Assembly (NCBI GenBank): GCA_947493285.1
Contig: CANLQH010000002.1
Location: 514,062-578,061, forward strand
Origin: an uncultured Tenacibaculum sp.
GTDB taxonomy: Bacteria > Bacteroidota > Bacteroidia > Flavobacteriales > Flavobacteriaceae
DNA length: 64,000 nucleotides
Direction of reading: 5' to 3'
The position numbers and the translations under genes are program-made. The notes beneath the pieces are model-generated. The model saw only the letters and a program-made list of their open reading frames with translations. It did no database searches and had not been told where the DNA came from. Of this stretch, positions 7,303 to 15,120 are shown piece by piece (positions within the stretch are counted from its first letter, which is position 1; each line of letters starts with the position of its first letter).

Positions 7303-8250
7303 TTAGTTTATTGTTACTACTATTCTTCTGTTTTTTGCTTTACCTTCTTCAGTTGCATTATCAGCAATCGGTTCGTTTTGTCCTTTTGAAGAAGTCTCTA
7401 TATTTTCTTGTAAAATTCCGTTACGTATTAAGTAGTCTTTTACAAAATCTGCACGTTTTTGTCCTAGCTGTAAGTTTGCATCAGCATTACCTGTATTATC
7501 GGTATGACCAACAACTTGAATTGTTAAACCAAGCTTATCTACACAGCGAGATATGTTAGCAAATTTCTGGCGTTGTTCTGTTGTTAAATTAATATGTGCT
7601 GATCCTGTTTTAAAATAAAGCATTAATGGGTTTTCTTTAATTGCTTCGCAAGCAGTTTTTAATGCTTCATCATTCGCAGCAGATGCTTCTGTTCTAGTAA
7701 AAACATCAAAAGCTAAAGGGCCAAATAAAACACCGTTTTCATCAGCATACATATCATCTTTCAATTCTCCGAAAGTATTAATTAACCTAGATGATATTCC
7801 TTGGGATACCATATGGTTTTTTACTGAATTAGCTCTTGCTAAACCTAAATTTGGAAAAGCAGAATTGTTCGTTTCATCACTTTTATAATATCCGATAATA
7901 TTAAATCGTTTGTCTCCATTTGAATCAAGATATTCTTTAATTTTTAAAATTCCGTTATTCAGGTTTCCTGAAATAGAATCGTGAATACTAAAACTAGATT
8001 CTTTAAAATTAAAGTTTTCATCAGTAGAGAAAGTGAAATTTCCATTGGCGTCTTTTATGCTAAATGGAATAAATGTTGGTTGTTTTACATTAGGTTTTCC
8101 TAAATCATCTTTAACAACTTCTTGAGGGGTTTCTTTTACTTTGCAACCTTGTTTGTCACAACAAATATTACAGCATAGATACCAATACAACAAGCTACCA
8201 ATAATAATAGTTAGTACGATACCTAATAAATAAGTTGACTTTTTACTCAT
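7303..8250 (-). CDS. OmpA-family peptidoglycan-binding protein with N-terminal membrane anchor
   Basis: 315 residues. A hydrophobic helix (about 7-25) with a following cysteine-rich stretch (CCNICCDKQGC) anchors it in the membrane. The C-terminal OmpA-like domain (about 205-315) shows LYFKTGSAHI, the VVGHTDNTGNADANLQLGQKRAD signature with the Asp and Arg that bind diaminopimelate, and the closing NRRIVVTI. The middle (about 75-195) looks like a second, degenerate OmpA-like module (YYKSDETNNSAFPNLGLARANSVKNHM). It is the first gene of a two-gene operon with the helix-hairpin-helix protein. Confidence 0.87.
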   Translation of the reverse strand: MSKKSTYLLGIVLTIIIGSLLYWYLCCNICCDKQGCKVKETPQEVVKDDLGKPNVKQPTFIPFSIKDANGNFTFSTDENFNFKESSFSIHDSISGNLNNGILKIKEYLDSNGDKRFNIIGYYKSDETNNSAFPNLGLARANSVKNHMVSQGISSRLINTFGELKDDMYADENGVLFGPLAFDVFTRTEASAANDEALKTACEAIKENPLMLYFKTGSAHINLTTEQRQKFANISRCVDKLGLTIQVVGHTDNTGNADANLQLGQKRADFVKDYLIRNGILQENIETSSKGQNEPIADNATEEGKAKNRRIVVTIN

Positions 8251-8435
8251 TTGTTAGTTATTTAATTAGTTGATTGTGAATTTATTAAAAAAATAACAAA
8301 TAGGATAATTATTTTTTTAAGAGGCTTTTAAGAAGTTCTCTTAAACTTCTGTTAACTCTCATTTTTTTGTGAAACGTTTTTTTATATCTGGCGTCTCTTA
8401 GACATAAACCTAATCTTAAAATAAAACTCAATATT

Positions 8436-8816
8436 ATGAAAAAATTAATCTTTACTGCATTTGCAATCGCTTTATCATTTGGAACTATTAACGCTTCTTC
8501 TTTAGAACACGGAGCTCCAGCAACCACAATTGAATACCCTAACGTTAGTACTTTTTGTAAGTTAATAACCGCTGGTAATTATGACGCTGTAAAAGCTATG
8601 ATTGAAAATGGTACTAATATTAATAGAAAATCTACAGGGCTAACTCCTTTAATGTTTGCTGCTAGATATAATAAAGTAGAAATTGTTAAACTTTTAATTA
8701 GTAAAGGAGCTAAATTAAAAGTAAAATCTGAAAGAGGATATACTGCATTACAATATGCTAAAATGTCTAAAGCTCATGAGTCTTTTAAAGTTATTAAAGC
8801 TGCTCTAGAAAAATAA
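8436..8816 (+). CDS. Small exported ankyrin-repeat protein
   Basis: 126 residues with an N-terminal signal peptide (MKKLIFTAFAIALSFGTINAS, cleavage near residue 21). Two to three ankyrin repeats follow, best seen as TGLTPLMFAARYNKVEIVKLLISKGAKLK and RGYTALQYAKMS. Such short periplasmic ankyrin proteins mediate protein contacts; no partner is evident. It stands alone between oppositely oriented genes and ends at a bidirectional terminator. Confidence 0.85.
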   Translation: MKKLIFTAFAIALSFGTINASSLEHGAPATTIEYPNVSTFCKLITAGNYDAVKAMIENGTNINRKSTGLTPLMFAARYNKVEIVKLLISKGAKLKVKSERGYTALQYAKMSKAHESFKVIKAALEK

Positions 8817-8840
8817 AACCAACCTTTTTATAAAAACAAA

Positions 8841-8865
8841 AAGTCACATCTTATCGATGTGACTT
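8841..8865. terminator. Bidirectional terminator
   Basis: A 10-bp perfect stem AAGTCACATC / GATGTGACTT with loop TTATC and T/A tails on both sides. It separates the convergent ankyrin and aldehyde dehydrogenase genes. Confidence 0.85.
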
Positions 8866-8893
8866 TTTTATTATTTATATACTAAAAAGTATT

Positions 8894-10435
8894 CTATAAA
8901 TCGAATTTAATTCCTTGAGCTAATGGTAACTCATCAGAATAATTAACTGTATTTGTTTGTCTACGCATATATACTTTCCATGCATCAGATCCAGACTCAC
9001 GTCCACCACCAGTTTCTTTTTCACCTCCAAAAGCGCCACCAATCTCAGCACCAGAAGTACCAATGTTTACGTTTGCAATACCACAATCAGATCCTGCGAA
9101 TGATAAGAACTTTTCAGCTTCTTTCATCTCGTTAGTCATAATTGATGAAGATAAACCTTGAGCAACTCCATTTTGTAATTCGATAGCATTTTCTACTTCA
9201 CCAGAATACTTCATTAAGTATAAGATTGGAGCAAATGTTTCATGCTGTACAATTTCAAAGTGATTTTCAGCTTCAATGATAGCTGGCTTTACGTAGCATC
9301 CAGATTCATATCCTTCTCCTTCTAAAACTCCACCTTCTACTAATACTTTACCTCCTTCAGCTTTAGCCTTTTCAATAGCTGCTAAATACGTATTTACAGC
9401 ATCAGTATCAATTAATGGACCAACATGATTATTTTCATCTAAAGGATTTCCAATTTTAATCTGTCCGTAAGCTCCAACAATAGCATCTTTTACTGTATCA
9501 TAAACAGATTCGTGAATGATTAAACGACGTGTAGAAGTACAACGCTGACCAGCAGTACCGACAGCACCAAATACAGCACCAGGAACTACCACTTTTAAAT
9601 CAGCAGTTGGTGTAATAATAATTGCGTTGTTACCACCTAATTCTAATAAAGACTTACCAAAGCGTTCAGCAACTGTTGCTCCAACAATTCTTCCCATACG
9701 AGTAGAACCTGTAGCAGACACTAAAGGAATACGAGTATCTGTAGTAATATATTCACCTACTTTATAATCTCCATTAACAATACAAGAAATACCTTCTGGT
9801 AAATCGTTTGCTTTTAAAACATCAGCAATTATATTCTGACAAGCAACTGAACATAAAGGAGCTTTTTCTGATCCTTTCCATACACATACATCACCACAAA
9901 TCCAAGCTAAAGCTGTGTTCCAAGCCCAAACTGCTACAGGGAAGTTAAATGCAGAAATGATACCAACAACACCAATTGGGTGCCACTGCTCTCTCATTAC
10001 GTGTCCTGGTCTTTCAGATGGAATTACTTGTCCGTTTAACTGACGAGATAAACCAACAGCAAAATCACAGATGTCGATCATTTCTTGAACTTCACCTAAA
10101 CCTTCTTGATAAGATTTACCCATTTCGTAAGAAACTAACTTACCTAATGGCTCTTTAAGTTCTCTTAATTTGTTTCCAAACTGACGAACAATTTCTCCTC
10201 TTTGTGGAGCTGGCATTGTTCTAAAAGATTTAAAAGCAGTTGTTGCTGCTTCCATCACTTTTTCGTAATCTTCTCTGGTAGTTGTTTTAACTTTACCTAT
10301 TAATTTACCGTCTACCGGTGAATATGATTCGATAATTTCACCACTAGAAAAATTGTTTGAACCTGTTGAAGTTCCATCATTTATGTCGCTTAACCCTAAT
10401 TGAGCTAATGCTTTATCCATTCCAAAATCTACCAT
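8894..10435 (-). CDS. NAD-dependent aldehyde dehydrogenase, ALDH7-like (aminoadipate semialdehyde type)
   Basis: About 514 residues from ATG 10435 (MVDFGMDKAL); an upstream in-frame start at 10510 would place the likely promoter box inside the gene, so it is rejected. The catalytic cysteine lies in GTAGQRCTSTR (about residue 299) and the general base Glu in LLELGGNNAI. The sequence around EIGGAFGGEKETGGGRESGSDAWKVYMRRQT is typical of ALDH7/piperideine-6-carboxylate dehydrogenases, which oxidise alpha-aminoadipate semialdehyde in lysine breakdown. Substrate is inferred from family likeness. It is divergent from the LuxE-like gene. Confidence 0.88.
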   Translation of the reverse strand: MVDFGMDKALAQLGLSDINDGTSTGSNNFSSGEIIESYSPVDGKLIGKVKTTTREDYEKVMEAATTAFKSFRTMPAPQRGEIVRQFGNKLRELKEPLGKLVSYEMGKSYQEGLGEVQEMIDICDFAVGLSRQLNGQVIPSERPGHVMREQWHPIGVVGIISAFNFPVAVWAWNTALAWICGDVCVWKGSEKAPLCSVACQNIIADVLKANDLPEGISCIVNGDYKVGEYITTDTRIPLVSATGSTRMGRIVGATVAERFGKSLLELGGNNAIIITPTADLKVVVPGAVFGAVGTAGQRCTSTRRLIIHESVYDTVKDAIVGAYGQIKIGNPLDENNHVGPLIDTDAVNTYLAAIEKAKAEGGKVLVEGGVLEGEGYESGCYVKPAIIEAENHFEIVQHETFAPILYLMKYSGEVENAIELQNGVAQGLSSSIMTNEMKEAEKFLSFAGSDCGIANVNIGTSGAEIGGAFGGEKETGGGRESGSDAWKVYMRRQTNTVNYSDELPLAQGIKFDL

Positions 10436-10470
10436 TTTGTATTGTAATTTTAGTTGTTTAAAATAAAGTG

Positions 10471-10478
10471 CAAAAGTA
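10471..10478 (-). promoter_or_regulatory. -7 box of the aldehyde dehydrogenase promoter
   Basis: TACTTTTG on the minus strand fits the Bacteroidota consensus TAnnTTTG and lies 36 bases before ATG 10435. No clear TTG at the usual upstream distance is seen. Confidence 0.5.
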
Positions 10479-10560
10479 GGAATAATTTTACACTTATATA
10501 AATTGAACAATTCTAAAGATTTTGTTTAAAATTAAACAAGAATTGAATCGTTTATAATAC

Positions 10561-10568
10561 TATTTTTG
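10561..10568 (+). promoter_or_regulatory. -7 box of the LuxE-like gene
   Basis: TATTTTTG lies 9 bases before the ATG at 10578, which implies a very short leader. A TTG at 10543-10545 has a spacer of only 15 bases, shorter than usual. Confidence 0.45.
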
Positions 10569-10577
10569 TAAAAGTTT

Positions 10578-11552
10578 ATGAAAGAACAGGTTTTTAACAT
10601 ACAGTCTCAAGAAGATTTTACAACTACTGCCTTAGCAGTTTTTAAGCATCAGTTTAATACAAATAAAGTATATCGCTCTTTTTGTGATTTATTATATATC
10701 CACCCTTCCGATGTTCAAAAGATTGAACAAATTCCTTTTTTACCTATTCAGTTTTTTAAAACTAAAAATATTCTTTCATCAACGAATGAAATTCAAGAAA
10801 CATTTACCAGTTCTGGAACTACAGGAAGTGTAACTAGTAAACATTTAGTTACAGATTTATCTTGGTATGAAGCTAGTTATTTAAAAGGATTCAAACATTT
10901 TTATGGAGATATTGAAGACTATGTTGTGCTAGCTTTGTTGCCTAATTATCTAGAACGTAAGGGTTCTTCATTAGTTTATATGGTTGATGATTTGATAAAA
11001 AAATCTAAACAACCTAAAAGTGGGTTTTATCTTAATAACTTATCAGAACTTGCCGAAAAACTAATAAAATTAGATAAAAAAGGGCAAAAAGTATTATTAA
11101 TTGGAGTATCTTTTGCTTTGTTAGATTTGATTGAAACCTATCAATTCAACCTAAAAAACACCATTATTATGGAAACCGGTGGTATGAAAGGTAGAAGAAA
11201 AGAACTCATCCGTAATGAACTTCACACAATATTATCACAAGGGTTTGGTGTTACCGAAATTCATTCAGAATATGGTATGACAGAATTGTTAAGCCAAGGA
11301 TATTCTAATAGAAATGGTGTTTTTAACTGCCCACCTTGGATGCGAGTTCTTACTCGTGATACTGAAGATGCTTTAACTGTTCAATCTTCTGGAAAATCTG
11401 GAGGAATTAATGTCATTGATCTTGCTAATTATAACTCTTGTTCATTCATTGCTACTCAAGATTTAGGAAAAGTATACTTAGATCATAGTTTCGAAATTAT
11501 TGGTCGCTTTGATAATTCTGATATTCGAGGGTGTAACTTAATGGTTTTATAA
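10578..11552 (+). CDS. LuxE/PaaK-like acyl-protein synthetase (adenylate-forming)
   Basis: 324 residues. The phosphate-binding loop TFTSSGTTGS (about 75-84) and the later GMKGRRKE and EIHSEYGMTELLSQGYS motifs match the LuxE acyl-protein synthetase branch of adenylate-forming enzymes, which activate fatty acids with ATP. It lacks the large C-terminal domain of acyl-CoA synthetases, as LuxE does. No luciferase or LuxC/D genes are near, so bioluminescence is not implied. The family is common in Flavobacteria in unknown lipid roles. It is divergent from the aldehyde dehydrogenase and may share a regulatory region with it. Confidence 0.83.
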   Translation: MKEQVFNIQSQEDFTTTALAVFKHQFNTNKVYRSFCDLLYIHPSDVQKIEQIPFLPIQFFKTKNILSSTNEIQETFTSSGTTGSVTSKHLVTDLSWYEASYLKGFKHFYGDIEDYVVLALLPNYLERKGSSLVYMVDDLIKKSKQPKSGFYLNNLSELAEKLIKLDKKGQKVLLIGVSFALLDLIETYQFNLKNTIIMETGGMKGRRKELIRNELHTILSQGFGVTEIHSEYGMTELLSQGYSNRNGVFNCPPWMRVLTRDTEDALTVQSSGKSGGINVIDLANYNSCSFIATQDLGKVYLDHSFEIIGRFDNSDIRGCNLMVL

Positions 11553-11609
11553 TTCTTTTTGTTTTTTACTATCTTACCTAACTATTAACTCATACTTAGT
11601 TAAAGTAAT

Positions 11610-12896
11610 ATGAAAAATTGGGCTGAGAACGTAGAATGGAACCCATCCGAAATAGCGTATCCAACTTCAGAAAAAGAAATTCAACAACTTGTTTTAAAAG
11701 CTATTAACTCAAATAAAAAAATACGTGTAATTGGATCTGGTCATTCATTTACATCGCTATGTAGTACGAATCATATTTTAATAAGCTTAGATAATTATCA
11801 AGGAACAATTGCAATAAATAAAGAAAAAAATCAAGCCACTGTTAAAGCTGGAACGAAATTATCGCTTCTGGGAGAATTACTATTTAAAGAAGGACTCGCT
11901 ATGGAAAATATGGGCGATATAAACGTTCAATCATTAGCAGGTGCAATAAGTACAGGGACACATGGAACTGGGGTTGATTTAAAGTCAATAAGTAATCAAG
12001 TTATTGCTTTAAAATTTATTAATGGGAAAGGAGAAGTTATTGAGTGCTCAACCACCAAAAATATTGAGTTATTTAAAGCCGCACAAGTTTCATTAGGGTG
12101 TTTGGGTATTATTACTGAAATAACTTTACAGTGTGTACCAACTTATAAATTAAAACTTCAAAACAAGAAAGAAAAGTTAAGTGATGTTTTAGCAACACTT
12201 GATCAACGAAATAATGAAAATAGAAATTTTGAATATTATTGGATTCCTTATACAGATACAGCTTGGACCAAAACATCGAATATTTTAGAAGATTCTGAAC
12301 CTGATAAGGTGAATTTTTTTAATTATTGGACCGAATATGTTTTAGAAAATTATGTGTTTAAATTGTTTTGCGAATACGCTCGAATGTTCCCTTCTCAAAA
12401 CAAAACAGTAGCAAATATTACTGCAGCAAGTATTAATAATGTTAAAAAAGTATATCACAGTCATAAAGTATATGCTACACAGCGTTTAGTAAAATTTCAT
12501 GAAATGGAATACAATGTTCCGGCAGAAACTTACCAAGATGTTTTTAAAGACATTAAAAAAATAGTGAATTCAAAAAAATTCAATATTCACTTTCCAATTG
12601 AAAACCGTTGGGTAAAAGGAGACGATGTGTATATGAGTCCTGCTTATAACAGAGATTCAGCCTATATTGCTTGTCATGTATACAATAAAAAAGAAAGTAA
12701 AGCATACTTTGCTGCTTTAGAAGAAGTTTTTAAAGCTTATGATGGTCGTCCTCATTGGGGAAAAATGAACACTTTTACAACACAAGATGTTATTAATTCA
12801 TACCCAAAATTTCAAGATTTTATGACCTTTAGAAAAGAACACGACCCACAAAATATATTTGTAAATCCGTATATTCAAAACTTATTCGGGATTTAA
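11610..12896 (+). CDS. FAD-dependent sugar-1,4-lactone oxidase (D-arabinono-1,4-lactone oxidase family)
   Basis: 428 residues. The N-terminal FAD-binding PCMH domain contains IRVIGSGHSFTSLCSTNHILISLDNY (about 39-64) and the SLAGAISTGTHGTG segment (about 110-123). The C-terminal ALO domain ends with HWGKMN and DPQNIFVNPYIQNLFG, both characteristic of aldonolactone oxidases such as L-gulonolactone and arabinonolactone oxidases. It oxidises a sugar lactone using oxygen or another acceptor; the natural substrate in Flavobacteria is not known. Its stop is immediately followed by the ATG of the PLP enzyme, so the two form an operon and probably one pathway. Confidence 0.87.
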   Translation: MKNWAENVEWNPSEIAYPTSEKEIQQLVLKAINSNKKIRVIGSGHSFTSLCSTNHILISLDNYQGTIAINKEKNQATVKAGTKLSLLGELLFKEGLAMENMGDINVQSLAGAISTGTHGTGVDLKSISNQVIALKFINGKGEVIECSTTKNIELFKAAQVSLGCLGIITEITLQCVPTYKLKLQNKKEKLSDVLATLDQRNNENRNFEYYWIPYTDTAWTKTSNILEDSEPDKVNFFNYWTEYVLENYVFKLFCEYARMFPSQNKTVANITAASINNVKKVYHSHKVYATQRLVKFHEMEYNVPAETYQDVFKDIKKIVNSKKFNIHFPIENRWVKGDDVYMSPAYNRDSAYIACHVYNKKESKAYFAALEEVFKAYDGRPHWGKMNTFTTQDVINSYPKFQDFMTFRKEHDPQNIFVNPYIQNLFGI

Positions 12897-14075
12897 ATGG
12901 ATACGTATTTTAATAATCTAAATCAACAGCTTAAAAACCATCAAAGAGCAATTCCTTGTTTATTGATAGATTTAGATGTTTTAGATGAGAATATTGAAAA
13001 AACACTACTAAACTTAAGTACAAATACAAATCTTAGAATTGTTGTAAAATCATTGCCTTCAGTAGAATTAATCGATTATATTTTACAAAAAACAAACACT
13101 AATAAGTTAATGGTTTTTCATCAACCTTTTTTAACTGATTTAGCTTCTCGATTAAACAATCAAAAAGATATTTTGTTAGGTAAACCCATGCCTATAAAAA
13201 CTGCTGAATATTTTTATAATAATCTACCTCAAGAAAACAACGGTTTTAATCCATTCGCACAAATTCAATGGCTGATAGATACTCAAAAACGTATTGAAGA
13301 ATATATTGATTTAGCAAAAAAAATAAATCAAAAAATTCGTTTAAATATTGAAATTAATGTTGGTTTACATCGTGGTGGATTTTCTTCTTTAAAAGATTTA
13401 GAAAAAGGGCTGCAGCTTATTCAAGAAAATAAAGAGTTTGTTGAGTTTTCAGGATTTATGGGTTATGATCCACATGTGGTAAAGCTTCCAAAAATAATTC
13501 GATCAGAAAAAAAAGCCTTTAAACTTGCTAATCAATTTTATAAAAAATGTAAATATTTAGTAAAAAATGATTTTCCTTCTTTATGGAAAGAAAACTTAAC
13601 TTTTAACGGAGCTGGAAGCCCAACTTTAAACTTACATAAATCGTCCACTTCTCAAATTAACGATATATCAATCGGTTCTTGTTTTGTAAAACCTACAACA
13701 TTCGATATTCCTTCTTTAAAAGAATACAAACCTGCCGCTTATATTGCAACACCTGTTTTAAAAAAGTTTAAAAACACCACTATTCCTGGATTAGAAAAAT
13801 TGAAATTCCTTTTTAAGAAACAATCAATTTTTATTTATGGTGGTTTTTGGAAAGCAGATTATTACTACCCTAAAAATATAAAAGAGAATAAATTATTTGG
13901 TAATTCTACCAACCAAACACTCTTAAATATTTCAAATAAAACTAGCTTAGAAATTGATGATTTTGTCTTTTTAAGACCTCATCAAAGTGAGTTTGTTTTT
14001 TTACAATTCGGTGAAATTCTTCCTATCAGAAAAGGTAAAATTCAAAAGCCATGGCAATTATTAAAAAATAAATAA
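12897..14075 (+). CDS. PLP-dependent alanine racemase-like / D-threonine aldolase-type enzyme
   Basis: 392 residues with the alanine racemase N-terminal barrel fold. The PLP-lysine is likely in RIVVKSLPS (about residue 50), and barrel strands are visible as NIEINVGLHRGGF and FSGFMGYDPHV. The C-terminal domain ends FVFLRPHQSEFVFLQFGEILPI, where H and nearby acidic residues fit the metal site of D-threonine aldolase/D-serine dehydratase-like enzymes. It probably acts on a D-amino or hydroxy-amino acid. It is directly coupled to the lactone oxidase gene (no gap). Confidence 0.78.
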   Translation: MDTYFNNLNQQLKNHQRAIPCLLIDLDVLDENIEKTLLNLSTNTNLRIVVKSLPSVELIDYILQKTNTNKLMVFHQPFLTDLASRLNNQKDILLGKPMPIKTAEYFYNNLPQENNGFNPFAQIQWLIDTQKRIEEYIDLAKKINQKIRLNIEINVGLHRGGFSSLKDLEKGLQLIQENKEFVEFSGFMGYDPHVVKLPKIIRSEKKAFKLANQFYKKCKYLVKNDFPSLWKENLTFNGAGSPTLNLHKSSTSQINDISIGSCFVKPTTFDIPSLKEYKPAAYIATPVLKKFKNTTIPGLEKLKFLFKKQSIFIYGGFWKADYYYPKNIKENKLFGNSTNQTLLNISNKTSLEIDDFVFLRPHQSEFVFLQFGEILPIRKGKIQKPWQLLKNK

Positions 14076-14122
14076 TGTAATGATTGTTTATTTTCATCGA
14101 CTACAACTAAAATTCAAAAACG

Positions 14123-14572
14123 ATGAAACAACTATTTACCCTTCTATTATTAACAGTTTCAACTGTTTTAGTAGCTCAAAAAACAGATTATAATACTAAA
14201 AAAGGATATGTTGCCGAGGGCTATGATGTCGTATCTTACTTTGTAGATAGCAAACCTTTAGAAGGAACAAAAAAGTTCCAAACTAATTACGACGGTACTA
14301 AATTTAAATTCTCTTCAGAAAAAAACTTAAATCTTTTTAGAGAAGATCCTACAAAATACATTCCTCAATACGGTGGTTATTGTGCTTATGCAGTAGCTGA
14401 AAAGAAAAAGAAAATGTACATAGACCCTGAAGTGTATGAAATTCGTGATGGTAAATTATATCTTTTTTATAGTTCTTGGATTGGTAGTAAACTTAGTGAT
14501 TGGCAAGAAGGAGATGTTAAGAAAAGACAAATGAAAGGAGATAAAAACTGGGAAAAACTAAAACATAAATAG
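14123..14572 (+). CDS. Secreted YHS-domain protein (paralogue 1)
   Basis: 149 residues with a signal peptide (MKQLFTLLLLTVSTVLVAQ). The YHS-like domain runs from about 25 to 130: GYDVVSYF, FQTNYDGTKFKFSSEKNLNLF, KYIPQYGGYCAYAV and EIRDGKLYLFY. The single cysteine in YGGYCAYA is shared with the next protein. YHS domains are often found with metal-transporting or metal-binding proteins, but the role of this exported form is unknown. It is separated by three bases from a paralogue, a clear tandem duplication. Confidence 0.85.
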   Translation: MKQLFTLLLLTVSTVLVAQKTDYNTKKGYVAEGYDVVSYFVDSKPLEGTKKFQTNYDGTKFKFSSEKNLNLFREDPTKYIPQYGGYCAYAVAEKKKKMYIDPEVYEIRDGKLYLFYSSWIGSKLSDWQEGDVKKRQMKGDKNWEKLKHK

Positions 14573-14575
14573 TAC

Positions 14576-15010
14576 ATGAAGAATTTATGGATTTTATTAT
14601 TCCTTATTTCAACAACATCTTTTGCTCAACAGTATAATATAAAAAAAGGAGCCGTTGCTAATGGATACGATGTAGTAGCGTATTTTAACAATAAGGCAAC
14701 TAAAGGAAATAAAGAGTTTTCAACTAAATATGATGGAGTAACTTTTCGTTTCTCAACTCAAGAAAATAAAAATACTTTTAATAAAAACCCTAAAAAATAC
14801 ATTCCTGAATATGGCGGATACTGTGCCTATGCAATTGGAAAAACAGGAGAAAAAGTAAGTATAAACCCTAAAACTTTTGAAATTAGAGATGGGAAGTTGT
14901 ACCTGTTCTACAATTCATGGGGAACAAATACTTTAGAACTTTGGCAAAATGAAGGGGCTGAAGATTTAAAAAAACAAGCTAACAAAAATTGGAAAAAAAT
15001 AAATCAGTAG
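14576..15010 (+). CDS. Secreted YHS-domain protein (paralogue 2)
   Basis: 144 residues, signal peptide MKNLWILLFLISTTSFAQ, then the same YHS-like domain as its upstream neighbour: GYDVVAYF, FSTKYDGVTFRFSTQENKNTF, KYIPEYGGYCAYAIG and FEIRDGKLYLFYNSW. The two are clearly paralogous along their whole length but diverged in the C-terminal 30 residues, so the duplication is not recent. It is translated from the same mRNA and followed by a strong terminator. Confidence 0.85.
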   Translation: MKNLWILLFLISTTSFAQQYNIKKGAVANGYDVVAYFNNKATKGNKEFSTKYDGVTFRFSTQENKNTFNKNPKKYIPEYGGYCAYAIGKTGEKVSINPKTFEIRDGKLYLFYNSWGTNTLELWQNEGAEDLKKQANKNWKKINQ

Positions 15011-15040
15011 TTGATTTATTCGTTGCGGGGGCAACTACAA

Positions 15041-15067
15041 AGAGCTGATTTATTTCAGCTCTTTTTT
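15041..15067 (+). terminator. Terminator after the YHS gene pair
   Basis: Stem AGAGCTGA / TCAGCTCT (15041-15062) followed by a run of seven T. A smaller hairpin, GTTGC/GCAAC, lies just before it at 15022-15034. Confidence 0.82.
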
Positions 15068-15094
15068 TATGCAGTATCACCTCGTTTTTATTCT

Positions 15095-15102
15095 TATTTT
15101 TG
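15095..15102 (+). promoter_or_regulatory. -7 box that fixes the glpD start
   Basis: TATTTTTG overlaps an in-frame TTG codon at 15100. Because the -7 element precedes transcription, that TTG cannot be the start and ATG 15121 is preferred. Confidence 0.6.
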
Positions 15103-15120
15103 TTTGATAAAAAGCTACCT

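Noticed and set aside
10578..11552. A bioluminescence locus, because of the LuxE-like protein
   Set aside because: No luciferase or LuxC/LuxD genes lie near, and LuxE-like proteins are common in non-luminous Flavobacteria.
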